Source: DATBDN01 sp963715995 (lineage in GTDB: Bacteria > Actinomycetota > Thermoleophilia > Solirubrobacterales > Thermoleophilaceae). From it: DNA of 64,000 bases. Shown here piece by piece: positions 35,378 through 43,567 of the stretch. Numbering within the stretch: position 1 is the stretch's first letter; every line of letters starts with the position of its first letter. A model generated the notes under the pieces. The model saw only the letters and a list, made by a program, of their open reading frames with translations. It was not told the origin of the DNA and ran no database searches. Location of the stretch: assembly GCA_963715995.1 (NCBI GenBank), contig OY970283.1, forward strand, positions 2,728,001 through 2,792,000, written 5' to 3'. Both the position numbers and the translations under genes were made by a program.

Positions 35378-35383
35378 ATCCTA
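35378..35383 (-). promoter_or_regulatory. Predicted -10 element TAGGAT
   Basis: On the minus strand TAGGAT overlaps the stop codon of the hydrolase gene and lies 9 nt before the ATG at 35368. Confidence 0.4.
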
Positions 35384-35989
35384 ACTCTCGAGCAGCCGTC
35401 GCAGCCAGTCGCGGACCGCATTCTCGACGCCCGCGAGATCCTGTTTCAGCCCGTGGTCGCCCGCCACGACGACCACCTCGCGCCCGGGGCCCGGCGGCGG
35501 CATCCCGAACTGGTCGGTCTGGCCCTGGACGACGAGCACAGGCACTTCGACGGCGTCGAGCTCGGGCAGCCGGCCGGGCGGGATTGTGCCCGACTCGCGG
35601 CGAGGCGGCTGGAGTGGAAACGCCAGGCACAGCACGCCGATAGCGCCCGTCGCCGCGGCGGTGCGGCATGCCACGCGCGCGCCGCTGGAGCGGCCCCCGC
35701 TGATCAGCGGCACGTCGATGTCCAGCGCGGCGATCACCGCGGTCCACGCTTCGTCGAGCTGCGGCGCCGGTGGCGCGTTCCGCCGGCCGGCGACGCGGTA
35801 GGGCTGTTCGATCAGCGCGACGCTGATCCCCTCCTCGAGCGCCGTGCGAGCCGCCACCTGGAGGTCGGCCGCGCTCACGCTGCCGCCCGCTCCGTGTCCG
35901 AGCGCCAGAAGCGCCCGCGCGCCCGGCGCCTCCTGGACGAGTGCCCGCGCGCTGCCATGTGGTGTCTCGATCTCCTGCAAGGCGTTCAT
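35381..35989 (-). CDS. Alpha/beta hydrolase (dienelactone-hydrolase-like, KANL3/Tex30 type)
   Basis: This 202-residue protein has the hydrolase elements ALLALGHGAGGS (oxyanion region), SGGRSSGARVACRTA (nucleophile elbow with Ser), VLVVQGQTDQFG (acid region) and VAGDHGL (catalytic His). The arrangement GHGAG plus GRSSGARVA is that of the small alpha/beta hydrolase group annotated KANL3/Tex30 or dienelactone-hydrolase-like. The substrate is unknown. It is divergent from the site-2 protease gene. Confidence 0.8.
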   Translation of the reverse strand: MNALQEIETPHGSARALVQEAPGARALLALGHGAGGSVSAADLQVAARTALEEGISVALIEQPYRVAGRRNAPPAPQLDEAWTAVIAALDIDVPLISGGRSSGARVACRTAAATGAIGVLCLAFPLQPPRRESGTIPPGRLPELDAVEVPVLVVQGQTDQFGMPPPGPGREVVVVAGDHGLKQDLAGVENAVRDWLRRLLES

Positions 35990-36009
35990 CTCAGCTTGAA
36001 CGACGCTGC

Positions 36010-36015
36010 GACAAT
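36010..36015 (+). promoter_or_regulatory. Predicted -10 element GACAAT of a leaderless promoter
   Basis: GACAAT is followed by 6 nt and GTG at 36022. The identical hexamer and spacing recur before the small leader ORF at 36921. Confidence 0.45.
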
Positions 36016-36021
36016 CTGTAC

Positions 36022-36861
36022 GTGGAGTACTACTCCCCTCCGGCGCCGCCGCATCCCGGCGAACCGTTCGTCGCGCCGCCGCTCCAGCCGGAGCGCCAGA
36101 CGCTTCGCAAGCGCGCGGGCGGGGCCGTCGCAGCGATCGCCGTGCTGCTCGGGAAGTTCAAGGCGGTGCTGCTGTTCCTTCCCAAGCTCAAGCTGCTCTC
36201 GACGTCGGGCACGATGCTCATCTCGATCGCCGCCTACTCGCTGATCTGGGGCTGGAAGTTCGCCGCCGGCTTCGTCGTGCTGCTGTTCATCCACGAGATG
36301 GGACACGTGATCCAGCTCCGCCGCGAGGGGATCAAGGCCAGCGCGCCGCTGTTCATCCCGTTCATGGGCGCGTTCGTGGGGATGAAGCAGATGCCTGAGA
36401 ACGCCGCCGCCGAAGCGCGGGTTGGCCTTGCCGGCCCGATCCTGGGCTCGATCGGCTGCCTGATCCCGCTCTTCCTCTGGAAGGCGACGGGCAACGAGTT
36501 CTGGGAGGCGCTCGCGTTCACCGGCTTCTTCCTGAACCTGTTCAACCTCCTGCCCGTGCTGCCGCTCGACGGCGGCCGCGCGATGGCCGCGCTGTCGCCG
36601 TGGATGTGGTTCGTCGGCTTCGGCCTGCTGATCGCCGCGACGTTCGTCTTCCCGAGCCCGATCATGATCCTGATCCTGCTCTTCGGCGGCATGGAGACCC
36701 TGCGCCGCTGGCGCATGCGCAAGACGCCCGAGGCGCGCGACTATCACCGCGTCACGCGCGGCCAGCGCGTGGCGACCGGGCTGGTCTACCTGGGCTTGGC
36801 CGTCGCACTCGCGTTCGGCGTGCATGCGACGCACGTGGTTCGCACCTTCAGCGACGTCTGA
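36022..36861 (+). CDS. Site-2 protease family (M50) membrane zinc metalloprotease
   Basis: This 279-residue membrane protein has the zinc motif HEMGH (residues 91-95) in a membrane helix and NLLPVLPLDGG with the third ligand Asp183. Helices flank both. It belongs to the M50 intramembrane proteases, which release membrane-bound regulators such as sigma or anti-sigma factors. No PDZ domain is present. The next gene encodes a sigma factor with a probable membrane segment, making a substrate relationship worth considering. Start GTG at 36022 is fixed by the GACAAT element. Confidence 0.85.
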   Translation: MEYYSPPAPPHPGEPFVAPPLQPERQTLRKRAGGAVAAIAVLLGKFKAVLLFLPKLKLLSTSGTMLISIAAYSLIWGWKFAAGFVVLLFIHEMGHVIQLRREGIKASAPLFIPFMGAFVGMKQMPENAAAEARVGLAGPILGSIGCLIPLFLWKATGNEFWEALAFTGFFLNLFNLLPVLPLDGGRAMAALSPWMWFVGFGLLIAATFVFPSPIMILILLFGGMETLRRWRMRKTPEARDYHRVTRGQRVATGLVYLGLAVALAFGVHATHVVRTFSDV

Positions 36862-36920
36862 GCCGGTCGTAGGACCAATGTCCCGTGGTGGCCGGCGCCG
36901 CCTGCGTCGACAATCGAAGC

Positions 36921-36956
36921 GTGAGTTTCTGCGCTCCACCGTGTCTTGTGCCGTAG
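36921..36956 (+). CDS. Candidate 11-codon leader peptide upstream of the sigma factor
   Basis: A GTG lies 6 nt after GACAAT (36909-36914), the same layout as for the protease gene. The frame encodes VSFCAPPCLVP and stops at TAG (36954-36956), one codon before the sigma-factor ATG and in the same frame. The peptide has a CAPPC motif and ends with Pro before the stop codon, a context known to slow termination. Expression is unproven. Confidence 0.3.
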   Translation: MSFCAPPCLVP

Positions 36957-36959
36957 CCG

Positions 36960-38420
36960 ATGGCAACGCTCGTAGCGGAATCCGGGCGGAGGACGCCTGC
37001 GCGCCTCGCGGGCAGCGCCGTGCTGGCCTGCCAATCCGACGAGCGGCTCGTCGAGCTGGTCCAGCAGGGTCACGAACGCGCCTTCGACGCCATCGTCGAT
37101 CGTTACCGGCGCCCACTCGTGCGTTACTGCTCGCGCATCCTCCCGGAGTCACGGACCGAGGATGCGGTGCAGCAGGCGTTCATCAACGCACACGCGGCGC
37201 TCTCCGAGGGAGATCAGCCGCTCCAGCTGAAGCCGTGGCTCTACACCATCACGCGCAACGCAGCGCTCAACCTGCTGCGCCAGAACGGCTGGAACCACGA
37301 GCAGATCCCGCGCGACCTCGACGGCGTCCGGCGGCCCGACCAGATCGTGGAGCAGCGGATCGAGCTCCAGTCCACCGTCGCCGCCGTCAACTCCCTGCCC
37401 GCGCGCCAGCGCGACGCGATCGTCATGCGCGAGCTCGAGGGCCGCTCGTACGAGGAGATCGCGCTCGTGCTCGGCACGGGCGACGGGGCCGTGCGCCAGT
37501 TGCTGAACCGCGCGCGCGGCACGCTGCGCAGCGTGGCGACCGCCCTCCTGCCGCCGCCGCTCGTCACGCGGCTGGTGACCTCGCTCCCAACCTCCGACGG
37601 CCGCCGCGTCAGCGAGGTCCTGGGCGGCCTCGGCGCCGCCGGCATCGCCAAGGCGGGCGCGACCGCGCTCGTGGCCGGCTCGCTCGTGGTCGGCGCGGTC
37701 GAGGCGCCGCACGCGCCGGCTCACCACCACGCGCCCGCTGCCGCGCACCGCATCGCGGTTGCGCACGCCGCAGCCACCGCGAGCAGGCCGCCCCGGCACG
37801 CGCCGGCCACGCGAAACGTCGCGACGACCACGCCCAGATCGACGGGGTCGCAAGGCGGCTCGGGCCGTGAGCGGGAACAGGAGGCACCCGGCGGCCACAG
37901 TGGGGACTCTGCGCCGAAGCATTCGGGCGGCAACTCGTCCGGCTCGGGTTCGGGCTCCGGCAGCGGCTCTGGCTCTGGCTCTGGCAGCGGCTCCGGCGGC
38001 GGCTCACGCGGCGGCGACGATCACGGGGCGGAAACTGGCAGCGGATCGGGGGGCAGCGGAACATCCGGATCCGGCTCTGACGGTTCCGGCGAGACGGAGA
38101 ACGCCGCCGCCGGCTCCCCCGGCGCGGGCGGGGGCTCAGACGATCTGTCCGGCTCGGAGGCCTCTGAGACGACCGAGACGACCAGCTCCGGGCCGGGTCC
38201 CGGCGGCGACAGCTCGGGCAAGACGAGCTCCGGCGACTCGGGCTCGGGCTCTGGTAGCTCCGGCTCCGGCAGCTCCGGTTCGGGCAACACGAGTTCCGGC
38301 GCCTCCGGCTCGGGCACCTCAGGCTCTGACAGCTCGAGCTCGGGGAGCGACGACTTGCAGAGCGGACGTGGATCTCAGTCGGGCCGCGGCGGTCCCGGCT
38401 CCTCCTTGCCAACCGGCTGA
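36960..38420 (+). CDS. ECF-type sigma-70 factor with probable membrane segment and Ser/Gly-rich tail
   Basis: This 486-residue protein has a sigma-70 region 2 (about residues 40-105: FDAIVDRYRRPLVRYCSRIL, TEDAVQQAFINAHAAL, PWLYTITRNAALNLLR) and region 4 (about 140-190: LPARQRDAIVMRELEGRSYEEIALVLG). A moderately hydrophobic stretch at about 220-243 (AKAGATALVAGSLVVGAVE) could be a membrane helix. A His/Ala-rich segment and about 170 residues of almost pure Ser/Gly with acidic residues follow. The head would bind RNA polymerase; the tail may be outside the cell. It stands between a site-2 protease and a secreted calcium-binding-repeat protein. Confidence 0.82.
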   Translation: MATLVAESGRRTPARLAGSAVLACQSDERLVELVQQGHERAFDAIVDRYRRPLVRYCSRILPESRTEDAVQQAFINAHAALSEGDQPLQLKPWLYTITRNAALNLLRQNGWNHEQIPRDLDGVRRPDQIVEQRIELQSTVAAVNSLPARQRDAIVMRELEGRSYEEIALVLGTGDGAVRQLLNRARGTLRSVATALLPPPLVTRLVTSLPTSDGRRVSEVLGGLGAAGIAKAGATALVAGSLVVGAVEAPHAPAHHHAPAAAHRIAVAHAAATASRPPRHAPATRNVATTTPRSTGSQGGSGREREQEAPGGHSGDSAPKHSGGNSSGSGSGSGSGSGSGSGSGSGGGSRGGDDHGAETGSGSGGSGTSGSGSDGSGETENAAAGSPGAGGGSDDLSGSEASETTETTSSGPGPGGDSSGKTSSGDSGSGSGSSGSGSSGSGNTSSGASGSGTSGSDSSSSGSDDLQSGRGSQSGRGGPGSSLPTG

Positions 38421-38496
38421 TCGAAATTCCCGCGTGACTTTCGCGCCGGTGCCCGTGTCTCAGCTGAAAACCCAGCTCGACCAACGGAGGCACCAA

Positions 38497-39285
38497 ATGC
38501 GACTCATCAAGACACTGATTGCGGGACTCGTAGGCGCGGCGCTGATCGTGGCGCCGGCGGTAGGGCTCGCCAAGGGGCGCGACCGCGACCACGACCGCAT
38601 GCCGGACAAGTGGGAGCGGGCTCACCACCTGAACCCGCGCGTGAACGACGCCGCGAAGGATCCCGACAAGGACGGTCTCTCGAACCTGTCGGAGTTCCGC
38701 CACGGCACCAACCCGCGGCGAGCCGACACGGACGAGGACGGCGTGAACGACCGCACCGAGCTGCGCGACGGCACGAACCCGCGCCACGACGACGCCGGCG
38801 ATGACAACGGCAACGACGCGAACGAGGTCCGCGGCACGGTCGTGTCCTTCGACAGCGGCGTGCTGACGCTCCAGCCGGCGACCGACGGCGCGGCGACCGT
38901 GTCCGGAACCGTCAACGACGCGACCCGCATCGACTGCGACGCCGCCGATGCGACGGCCAGTAGTCACGGTGGCGACGACGGTGGCTCCGATGATGACCAC
39001 TCGGGGCCCGGCTCAGGCTCGGGCGAGACCGAGCCGGGCGACGACAACTCCGGGCCGGGCTCCGCGAACAGCGGCCGCAGCTCGGACGACAACTCGGGAC
39101 AGGGCTCCTCGAACAGCGGCTCCGATGACGGGACCGGTCATGACGCCGGCGACGACAACGGTGACGACCAGAAAAACGACAACGCCTGCACCACCGCCAA
39201 GCTGGTCCCAGGCGCCGTCGTGCGCGAGGCCAAGACGGTCACAGCCGACGACGGCAGCACGGTCTTCACCAAGATCGAGCTCTGA
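38497..39285 (+). CDS. Secreted protein with thrombospondin-type-3-like calcium repeats
   Basis: This 262-residue protein begins with a signal peptide (LIAGLVGAALIVAPAVGLA). DRDHDRMPDKWE, DPDKDGLSNLSEF and DTDEDGVNDRTEL (about residues 28-80) are DxDxDG calcium-binding repeats. A DUF5666-like beta domain follows (about 105-145: GTVVSFDSGVLTL), then a Ser/Asp/Gly-rich low-complexity stretch and a short C-terminal domain. The ATG at 38497 has a GGAGG ribosome-binding site. The composition of its low-complexity stretch echoes the tail of the sigma factor encoded 76 bp upstream. Confidence 0.75.
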   Translation: MRLIKTLIAGLVGAALIVAPAVGLAKGRDRDHDRMPDKWERAHHLNPRVNDAAKDPDKDGLSNLSEFRHGTNPRRADTDEDGVNDRTELRDGTNPRHDDAGDDNGNDANEVRGTVVSFDSGVLTLQPATDGAATVSGTVNDATRIDCDAADATASSHGGDDGGSDDDHSGPGSGSGETEPGDDNSGPGSANSGRSSDDNSGQGSSNSGSDDGTGHDAGDDNGDDQKNDNACTTAKLVPGAVVREAKTVTADDGSTVFTKIEL

Positions 39286-39310
39286 AAATCCAAGCGCTGC
39301 GGGGCCGCGC

Positions 39311-39754
39311 TCAGCGGTCCTGCAGCGCCTGCTGGATCTCGCGGCGGGCGTTCTTGTCCTTCAGGTAGCGCCGCTTGTCCTGGACGTTCTTTCCGCGCGC
39401 GAGCGCGATCTCGACCTTCGCCCGGCTGCCCTTCCAGTAGAGCCGCGTCGGGATCAGCGTGAGGCCCTTCTCGCTGGTGCGGCCGACCAGGCGCTCGATC
39501 TCGCCCTTGTGAAGCAGCAGCTTGCGCGAGCGCTCGGGCTCGTGGTTCTCGCGCGAGGCCGGCGCGTACGGAGCGATGTGCATGTTGTGGAGCCACACCT
39601 CGCCGCCGGAGACCGTCGCGAACGCGTCCTTAAGCTGGGCGCCGCCGTTGCGAAGTGACTTGACCTCGGAGCCCTGGAGCATCATGCCCGCCTCCCACGT
39701 CTCGAGGAAGTTGTACTTGAAGGCTGCCTGTCTGTTGCGCGCGATGTCAGGCAT
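39311..39754 (-). CDS. smpB: SsrA-binding protein SmpB
   Basis: This 147-residue protein binds tmRNA and brings it to stalled ribosomes. NRQAAFKYNFLETWEAGMML and GSEVKSLRNGGAQLKDAF are the family N-terminal blocks, and ERLVGRTSEKGLTLIPTRLYW and KVEIALARGKNVQDKR the C-terminal ones. The basic tail that inserts into the mRNA channel is present. The ATG overlaps the end of the RNase R gene by 8 bases. The tmRNA gene lies about 4.7 kb away on the same strand. Confidence 0.96.
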   Translation of the reverse strand: MPDIARNRQAAFKYNFLETWEAGMMLQGSEVKSLRNGGAQLKDAFATVSGGEVWLHNMHIAPYAPASRENHEPERSRKLLLHKGEIERLVGRTSEKGLTLIPTRLYWKGSRAKVEIALARGKNVQDKRRYLKDKNARREIQQALQDR

Positions 39755-41486
39755 CGTTCGGTCCGAGATAAAGGTCTACTCGACCGCGGGGCGCATCGAC
39801 CTTGTCGACCTGCACCGACAGTGTGTCGCCGAGCCTCATGGCGCGGCCGCTGTGCTCGCCGATCAGCGCGGTCTCGGTCTCGTTCAGATGAAAGCGATCG
39901 CCGCGGATTCGACGCCGTGGCAGGAAGCCCTCGAAGCCCTCGTCGCCGAAGCGGACGAACGCACCGGCGCCGATCAGCCCGGTGATCTCGCCGTCGAACT
40001 GCTGGTCGTGGTCCTCGCGCAGCCGCCGCTCGAGCAGGAACGCGAAGCACACGTCCATCGCGTCGCGCTCGACCCCGAGCGCGCGGCGCTCGGCCGCTGA
40101 GGACGCCACGCCCGCCTCGTCCATCTCGGCCCCGTGCGGAGCGTCCTCGCCGAGGCCGAGGGTGGCGAGCAGCCCGCGGTGGACCACGAGATCGGGATAG
40201 CGGCGGATTGGCGAGGTGAAGTGGCAGTAGGTCGCGCTCGCGAGCCCCGCGTGGCCGAGGTTCTCGGGCGAGTAGTAGGCCTTCTTGAGGGCGCGGAGGA
40301 CCAGCGACGGGAAGATCGAGCGCCCTCGCCCTGTGCTGCGCACGTGCTCGGCGACGCTGCGGCTGATCGCGCCGACCGCGTCGGCGGCCTGCTGCGGCGT
40401 GAGCTCCTCGGGCACCGGCGGCGTCGGCACGTCCAGGGCGTCGAGCTTGGCCACGAGCGCCTGCACCGAACGCGGATCGGGGCGTTCGTGGACGCGGTAG
40501 AGCGTCGGCACCTTGCGCTTGGCGAGGAACTCGCCCACCTGCTCGTTGGCGAGGATCATCAGATGCTCGATCAGCCGGTGCGACTCGGTTTGCTCGTCGT
40601 GATGGACCGCGACCACGTCGCCGCGCTCGTCGAACTCGAACGACGGCTCGCTCGACTCGACCTCCAGCGCCGAGCCGCGCTCGCGGCGCGCATCGTTCAG
40701 CGCGGTTGCCACCCGACGTGCCAGCTCGAGCGGCCCGGCCCAGGGATCCTCGGCGCGCTCACTGCCCGCGAAGACGCGATCGATCTGGTCGTAGTCGAGC
40801 CGCGCGTCGCTCTGGATGACGGAGCGGTGGAAGGCGACGGAGAGGACGTGCGCGCCCTCGATCTCCATCTCGACGCTGACCGCCAGGCGGTCGACGTGCG
40901 GTCGCAGCGAGCAGGCGTCGTTCGACAGCGCCTGCGGCAGCATCGGCTCGACCGCGCTCGGGACGTACACGCTCGTGCCGCGCCGGAACGCTTCGAGCTC
41001 GATCACGCCGTCGGGGCGCACGAACGCGCTGACGTCGGCAATGTGGACCCAGACACGCGTGCGCCCACCGCCCTCGTCCTGAGCCGAGATCGCGTCGTCG
41101 AAGTCGCGCGCGTCGACTGGGTCGATCGTGAAGGTGGGCAGCTCGCGCAGGTCGCGCCGCTCGTGGTCGCCGGGACGCTCGGCGGCGACCTCGGCGGCCT
41201 CCTCCTCGACACGCCGCGGGAACCTGCGGCGCAGGCCCTGGTCAAGCATCAGCGCCTCGAGCACGTCGCGCGCGATGTCGGGGCGGCCGACGCGCCGCAC
41301 CACGCGCGCCCCGCGCTTGCCACCGCCGACCAGCACGATGTCGCCGATGCGCCCGTCGCCCTGCGCGCGCCCGGGGAGTGAGATGCGCTCGCCCGGGTCG
41401 AACAGCGGCTCAGCCACGACCAGCCGGCCGCGCTTGGTGAGGACGCAGACGACGGGGTCGGTAGGACCCCGCGGCGGCCGGCTCAC
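39747..41486 (-). CDS. rnr: Ribonuclease R / RNase II family exoribonuclease
   Basis: This 579-residue 3'-5' exoribonuclease degrades structured and tmRNA-tagged transcripts. The catalytic block TIDPVDARDFDDA contains Asp122, Asp128, Asp130 and Asp131. HIADVSAFVRP, YVPSAVEPMLPQALSN and CHFTSPIRRYPDLVVHR are the other RNB signatures, and a C-terminal S1 domain follows (FDGEITGLIGAGAFVRFGDE). The N-terminal cold-shock region is short, so it is smaller than E. coli RNase R. GTG at 41486 overlaps the ctpA stop codon by 4 bases, and the 3' end overlaps smpB. Confidence 0.92.
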   Translation of the reverse strand: MSRPPRGPTDPVVCVLTKRGRLVVAEPLFDPGERISLPGRAQGDGRIGDIVLVGGGKRGARVVRRVGRPDIARDVLEALMLDQGLRRRFPRRVEEEAAEVAAERPGDHERRDLRELPTFTIDPVDARDFDDAISAQDEGGGRTRVWVHIADVSAFVRPDGVIELEAFRRGTSVYVPSAVEPMLPQALSNDACSLRPHVDRLAVSVEMEIEGAHVLSVAFHRSVIQSDARLDYDQIDRVFAGSERAEDPWAGPLELARRVATALNDARRERGSALEVESSEPSFEFDERGDVVAVHHDEQTESHRLIEHLMILANEQVGEFLAKRKVPTLYRVHERPDPRSVQALVAKLDALDVPTPPVPEELTPQQAADAVGAISRSVAEHVRSTGRGRSIFPSLVLRALKKAYYSPENLGHAGLASATYCHFTSPIRRYPDLVVHRGLLATLGLGEDAPHGAEMDEAGVASSAAERRALGVERDAMDVCFAFLLERRLREDHDQQFDGEITGLIGAGAFVRFGDEGFEGFLPRRRIRGDRFHLNETETALIGEHSGRAMRLGDTLSVQVDKVDAPRGRVDLYLGPNDA

Positions 41487-42643
41487 TTGGCGAGCGCGCG
41501 GACCAGCGTCTTCTCGGCGACCGCCAGTCCCTCGTCCGCCTTGGTCTTCGGGTTGTCGCTCGCGTGCACCTGTGCCTTGATGCCGTTCTTCGGCAGCGGC
41601 TGGCCGCTGGGCAGGTAGTAACGCCCGACGGTCAGATCGAGCGCGCCGCCGTTCTTCAGCGGCTCGACTTCCTGGAAAACGCCCTTGCCGAACGTGCGCG
41701 TGCCGACGACCGTCGCGCGGCCGCGGTCGCGCAGCGCGCCCGTGGTGATCTCAGATGACGACGCGGAGCCCTGGTCGACCAGCACGACCACCGGGATCTT
41801 CGGCGAGATCGCGTCGCCGGATGCCTTGAAGACGTGCTTGGGCTCGGCGCGGCCCTTGGTCGTGACGATCACGCCGTCCTCGATGAAGATGCTCGAGACG
41901 AGCACCGCCTCGCGCAGCAGCCCGCCCGGATCGCCGCGCAGGTCGAGCACGATGCCCTTGGCGCCCGCCTTCAGCTGCTTGTCGATGGCCTGGCGGACCA
42001 CGCCGTGGACCCCGTCGGAGAAGCTCTCGAGCCTGATCCAGGCGAGCTTGCGGCCGCCGCTCGTGACGGCCTTCCCGATCACCTCGGGCACCGTGATCTT
42101 GGCGCGCTGCACGCGGAAGTGGAGCTTCTTCTTCGAGCGCAGGACAGTGAGGTTGACGTAGGTTCCGGGCGGGCCCTTGATCTCGTCGGTGGAGAGGTTG
42201 ATGCCCTCGCCGGCGATCGACTTGCCGTTGACCGCGATGATGATGTCGCCGGATCGCATGCCCGCCTTGCGCGCGGGCGCGCCCGTGAAGGTGTCGGTGA
42301 GCACGAGGCCCTGCTTGATCGGGTGCACCGACACGCCGATGCCCTCGAACTTGCCGGAGAGATCCTCGTCGAACCCCTTCGCCTCCTTCGGCGTGAAGTA
42401 GCGCGAGTAGGGGTCGTTCAGCGACGCGACCATGCCCTTCAGCGACTGCTCCTCGAGGTGCGCCTTCGAGACCGGCTTGTAGTAGTGGCTCTGGATCGTG
42501 TCGATCAGGTCGGCACGCACGGCTGGGCCGTCCTCGACGAGCGCATCGCGAACCACCCCCGGCAGGGCTTCTGGGTGCCCGCCGAGCCAGATCCCGCCGG
42601 TCAGGACGAGCAGCAGGCCAAGAACAATCGTGGCGCCTCGCAC
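41483..42643 (-). CDS. Carboxy-terminal processing peptidase (S41), CtpA-like
   Basis: This 386-residue protease has an N-terminal signal anchor (ATIVLGLLLVLTGGIWL), a PDZ domain (about 95-180) and an S41 serine protease domain. The catalytic Ser lies in DQGSASSSEIT (about 290-300) and the general-base Lys is Lys320 in RTFGKG. Such enzymes trim or degrade envelope proteins, often those involved in cell-wall turnover. The position after ftsX matches the ftsE-ftsX-ctp order known from Bacillus. The start is GTG at 42643. Confidence 0.92.
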   Translation of the reverse strand: MRGATIVLGLLLVLTGGIWLGGHPEALPGVVRDALVEDGPAVRADLIDTIQSHYYKPVSKAHLEEQSLKGMVASLNDPYSRYFTPKEAKGFDEDLSGKFEGIGVSVHPIKQGLVLTDTFTGAPARKAGMRSGDIIIAVNGKSIAGEGINLSTDEIKGPPGTYVNLTVLRSKKKLHFRVQRAKITVPEVIGKAVTSGGRKLAWIRLESFSDGVHGVVRQAIDKQLKAGAKGIVLDLRGDPGGLLREAVLVSSIFIEDGVIVTTKGRAEPKHVFKASGDAISPKIPVVVLVDQGSASSSEITTGALRDRGRATVVGTRTFGKGVFQEVEPLKNGGALDLTVGRYYLPSGQPLPKNGIKAQVHASDNPKTKADEGLAVAEKTLVRALAK

Positions 42644-42670
42644 CCCGCTGATGTAAGCAGGGGAACCTTT

Positions 42671-43567
42671 CTAGACCCTGAGGAAGCGGCGCAGCGTGAG
42701 ACCGCTGCCCAGCGCCGAGACGGCCACACAGGCCAGCATCAGGACCACGGCCAGCAGCGGGAAGTTGATCGTCTTCGGCCCGGCGAGCAGCGCGAAGCGG
42801 CTCTCGAGCGGGTCGACGAACGTGGTCTTCGCGATCAGCAGGCAGAGCACGGCCAGGACGCCGCCCATCAGGCCGACGATCACGCCCTCGATCACGAACG
42901 GCCAGCGGATGAACCAGTTGGTGGCGCCCACGAACTTCATGACCTCGACCTCACGGCGACGGGAGAAGATCGACAGCCGGATCGTGTTGGCCACCAGCGC
43001 GATCGAGGTGAGCACGAGCAGGGCGGTCAGCCCAGCCGTGAGCAGCTTCACCAGACCGGTGGCCGACAGGATCTTGCTGGTCTCGTCGCGGCGGTTTCGC
43101 ACCTCGTCGATGGCCGCCAGCGCGGGCTTGCGCTTGTGCGTGGCCGGGTCGATCGGTGTGAGCCGGTTCACGATCGCGTCGATCTTGTCCGGGTCCTTCG
43201 GCGTCACGCGGAACAGGTTGGGAAGCGGGTTCGTGCCGAGCAGCTCGTAGGCGGCCGGGTGCTTCTTCTCCTCCTCGGCGAGCGCCTGCTGCTTGGTGAT
43301 GAACTGGATCTTCTTGACGTTCGGCGTGTCCGCAAGCCCGTCGCGCAGCTGGTGCAGCTGGGCGAGCGTTGCGGTGTCCTTCGCGTAGACGTCGACCACG
43401 ACCTTGCCGCGAATCGAGTTGGCGGTTCCGGTCGTGGCCTGCACGATCGGGATGAAGACTCCGAGCACGAGTGCGGTGATCAGGACGGTGAGGACGGCCG
43501 CGAGGCTCGGCGCGGCGTTGCGCGAGAGCGAGCGGATGGCCTCCTTGAAGAAGAAGCTCGGGCGCAT
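42671..43567 (-). CDS. ftsX: Cell division protein FtsX
   Basis: This 298-residue permease-like protein has four membrane helices: AAVLTVLITALVLGVFIPI, then TAGLTALLVLTSIALVANTIRL, FVIEGVIVGLMGGVLAVLCLLI and LLAVVLMLACVAVSALG. The extracytoplasmic domain between helices 1 and 2 would contact a peptidoglycan hydrolase. FtsX transmits ATP-driven signals from FtsE to cell-wall hydrolases at division. Its ATG shares one base with the ftsE stop codon (TGATG). Confidence 0.94.
   Translation of the reverse strand: MRPSFFFKEAIRSLSRNAAPSLAAVLTVLITALVLGVFIPIVQATTGTANSIRGKVVVDVYAKDTATLAQLHQLRDGLADTPNVKKIQFITKQQALAEEEKKHPAAYELLGTNPLPNLFRVTPKDPDKIDAIVNRLTPIDPATHKRKPALAAIDEVRNRRDETSKILSATGLVKLLTAGLTALLVLTSIALVANTIRLSIFSRRREVEVMKFVGATNWFIRWPFVIEGVIVGLMGGVLAVLCLLIAKTTFVDPLESRFALLAGPKTINFPLLAVVLMLACVAVSALGSGLTLRRFLRV

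Noticed and set aside
37759..38496. Extension of the calcium-repeat protein upstream through the sigma-factor tail
   Set aside because: The frame is an out-of-frame reading of the Ser/Gly tail. A signal peptide and GGAGG site mark the real start at 38497.
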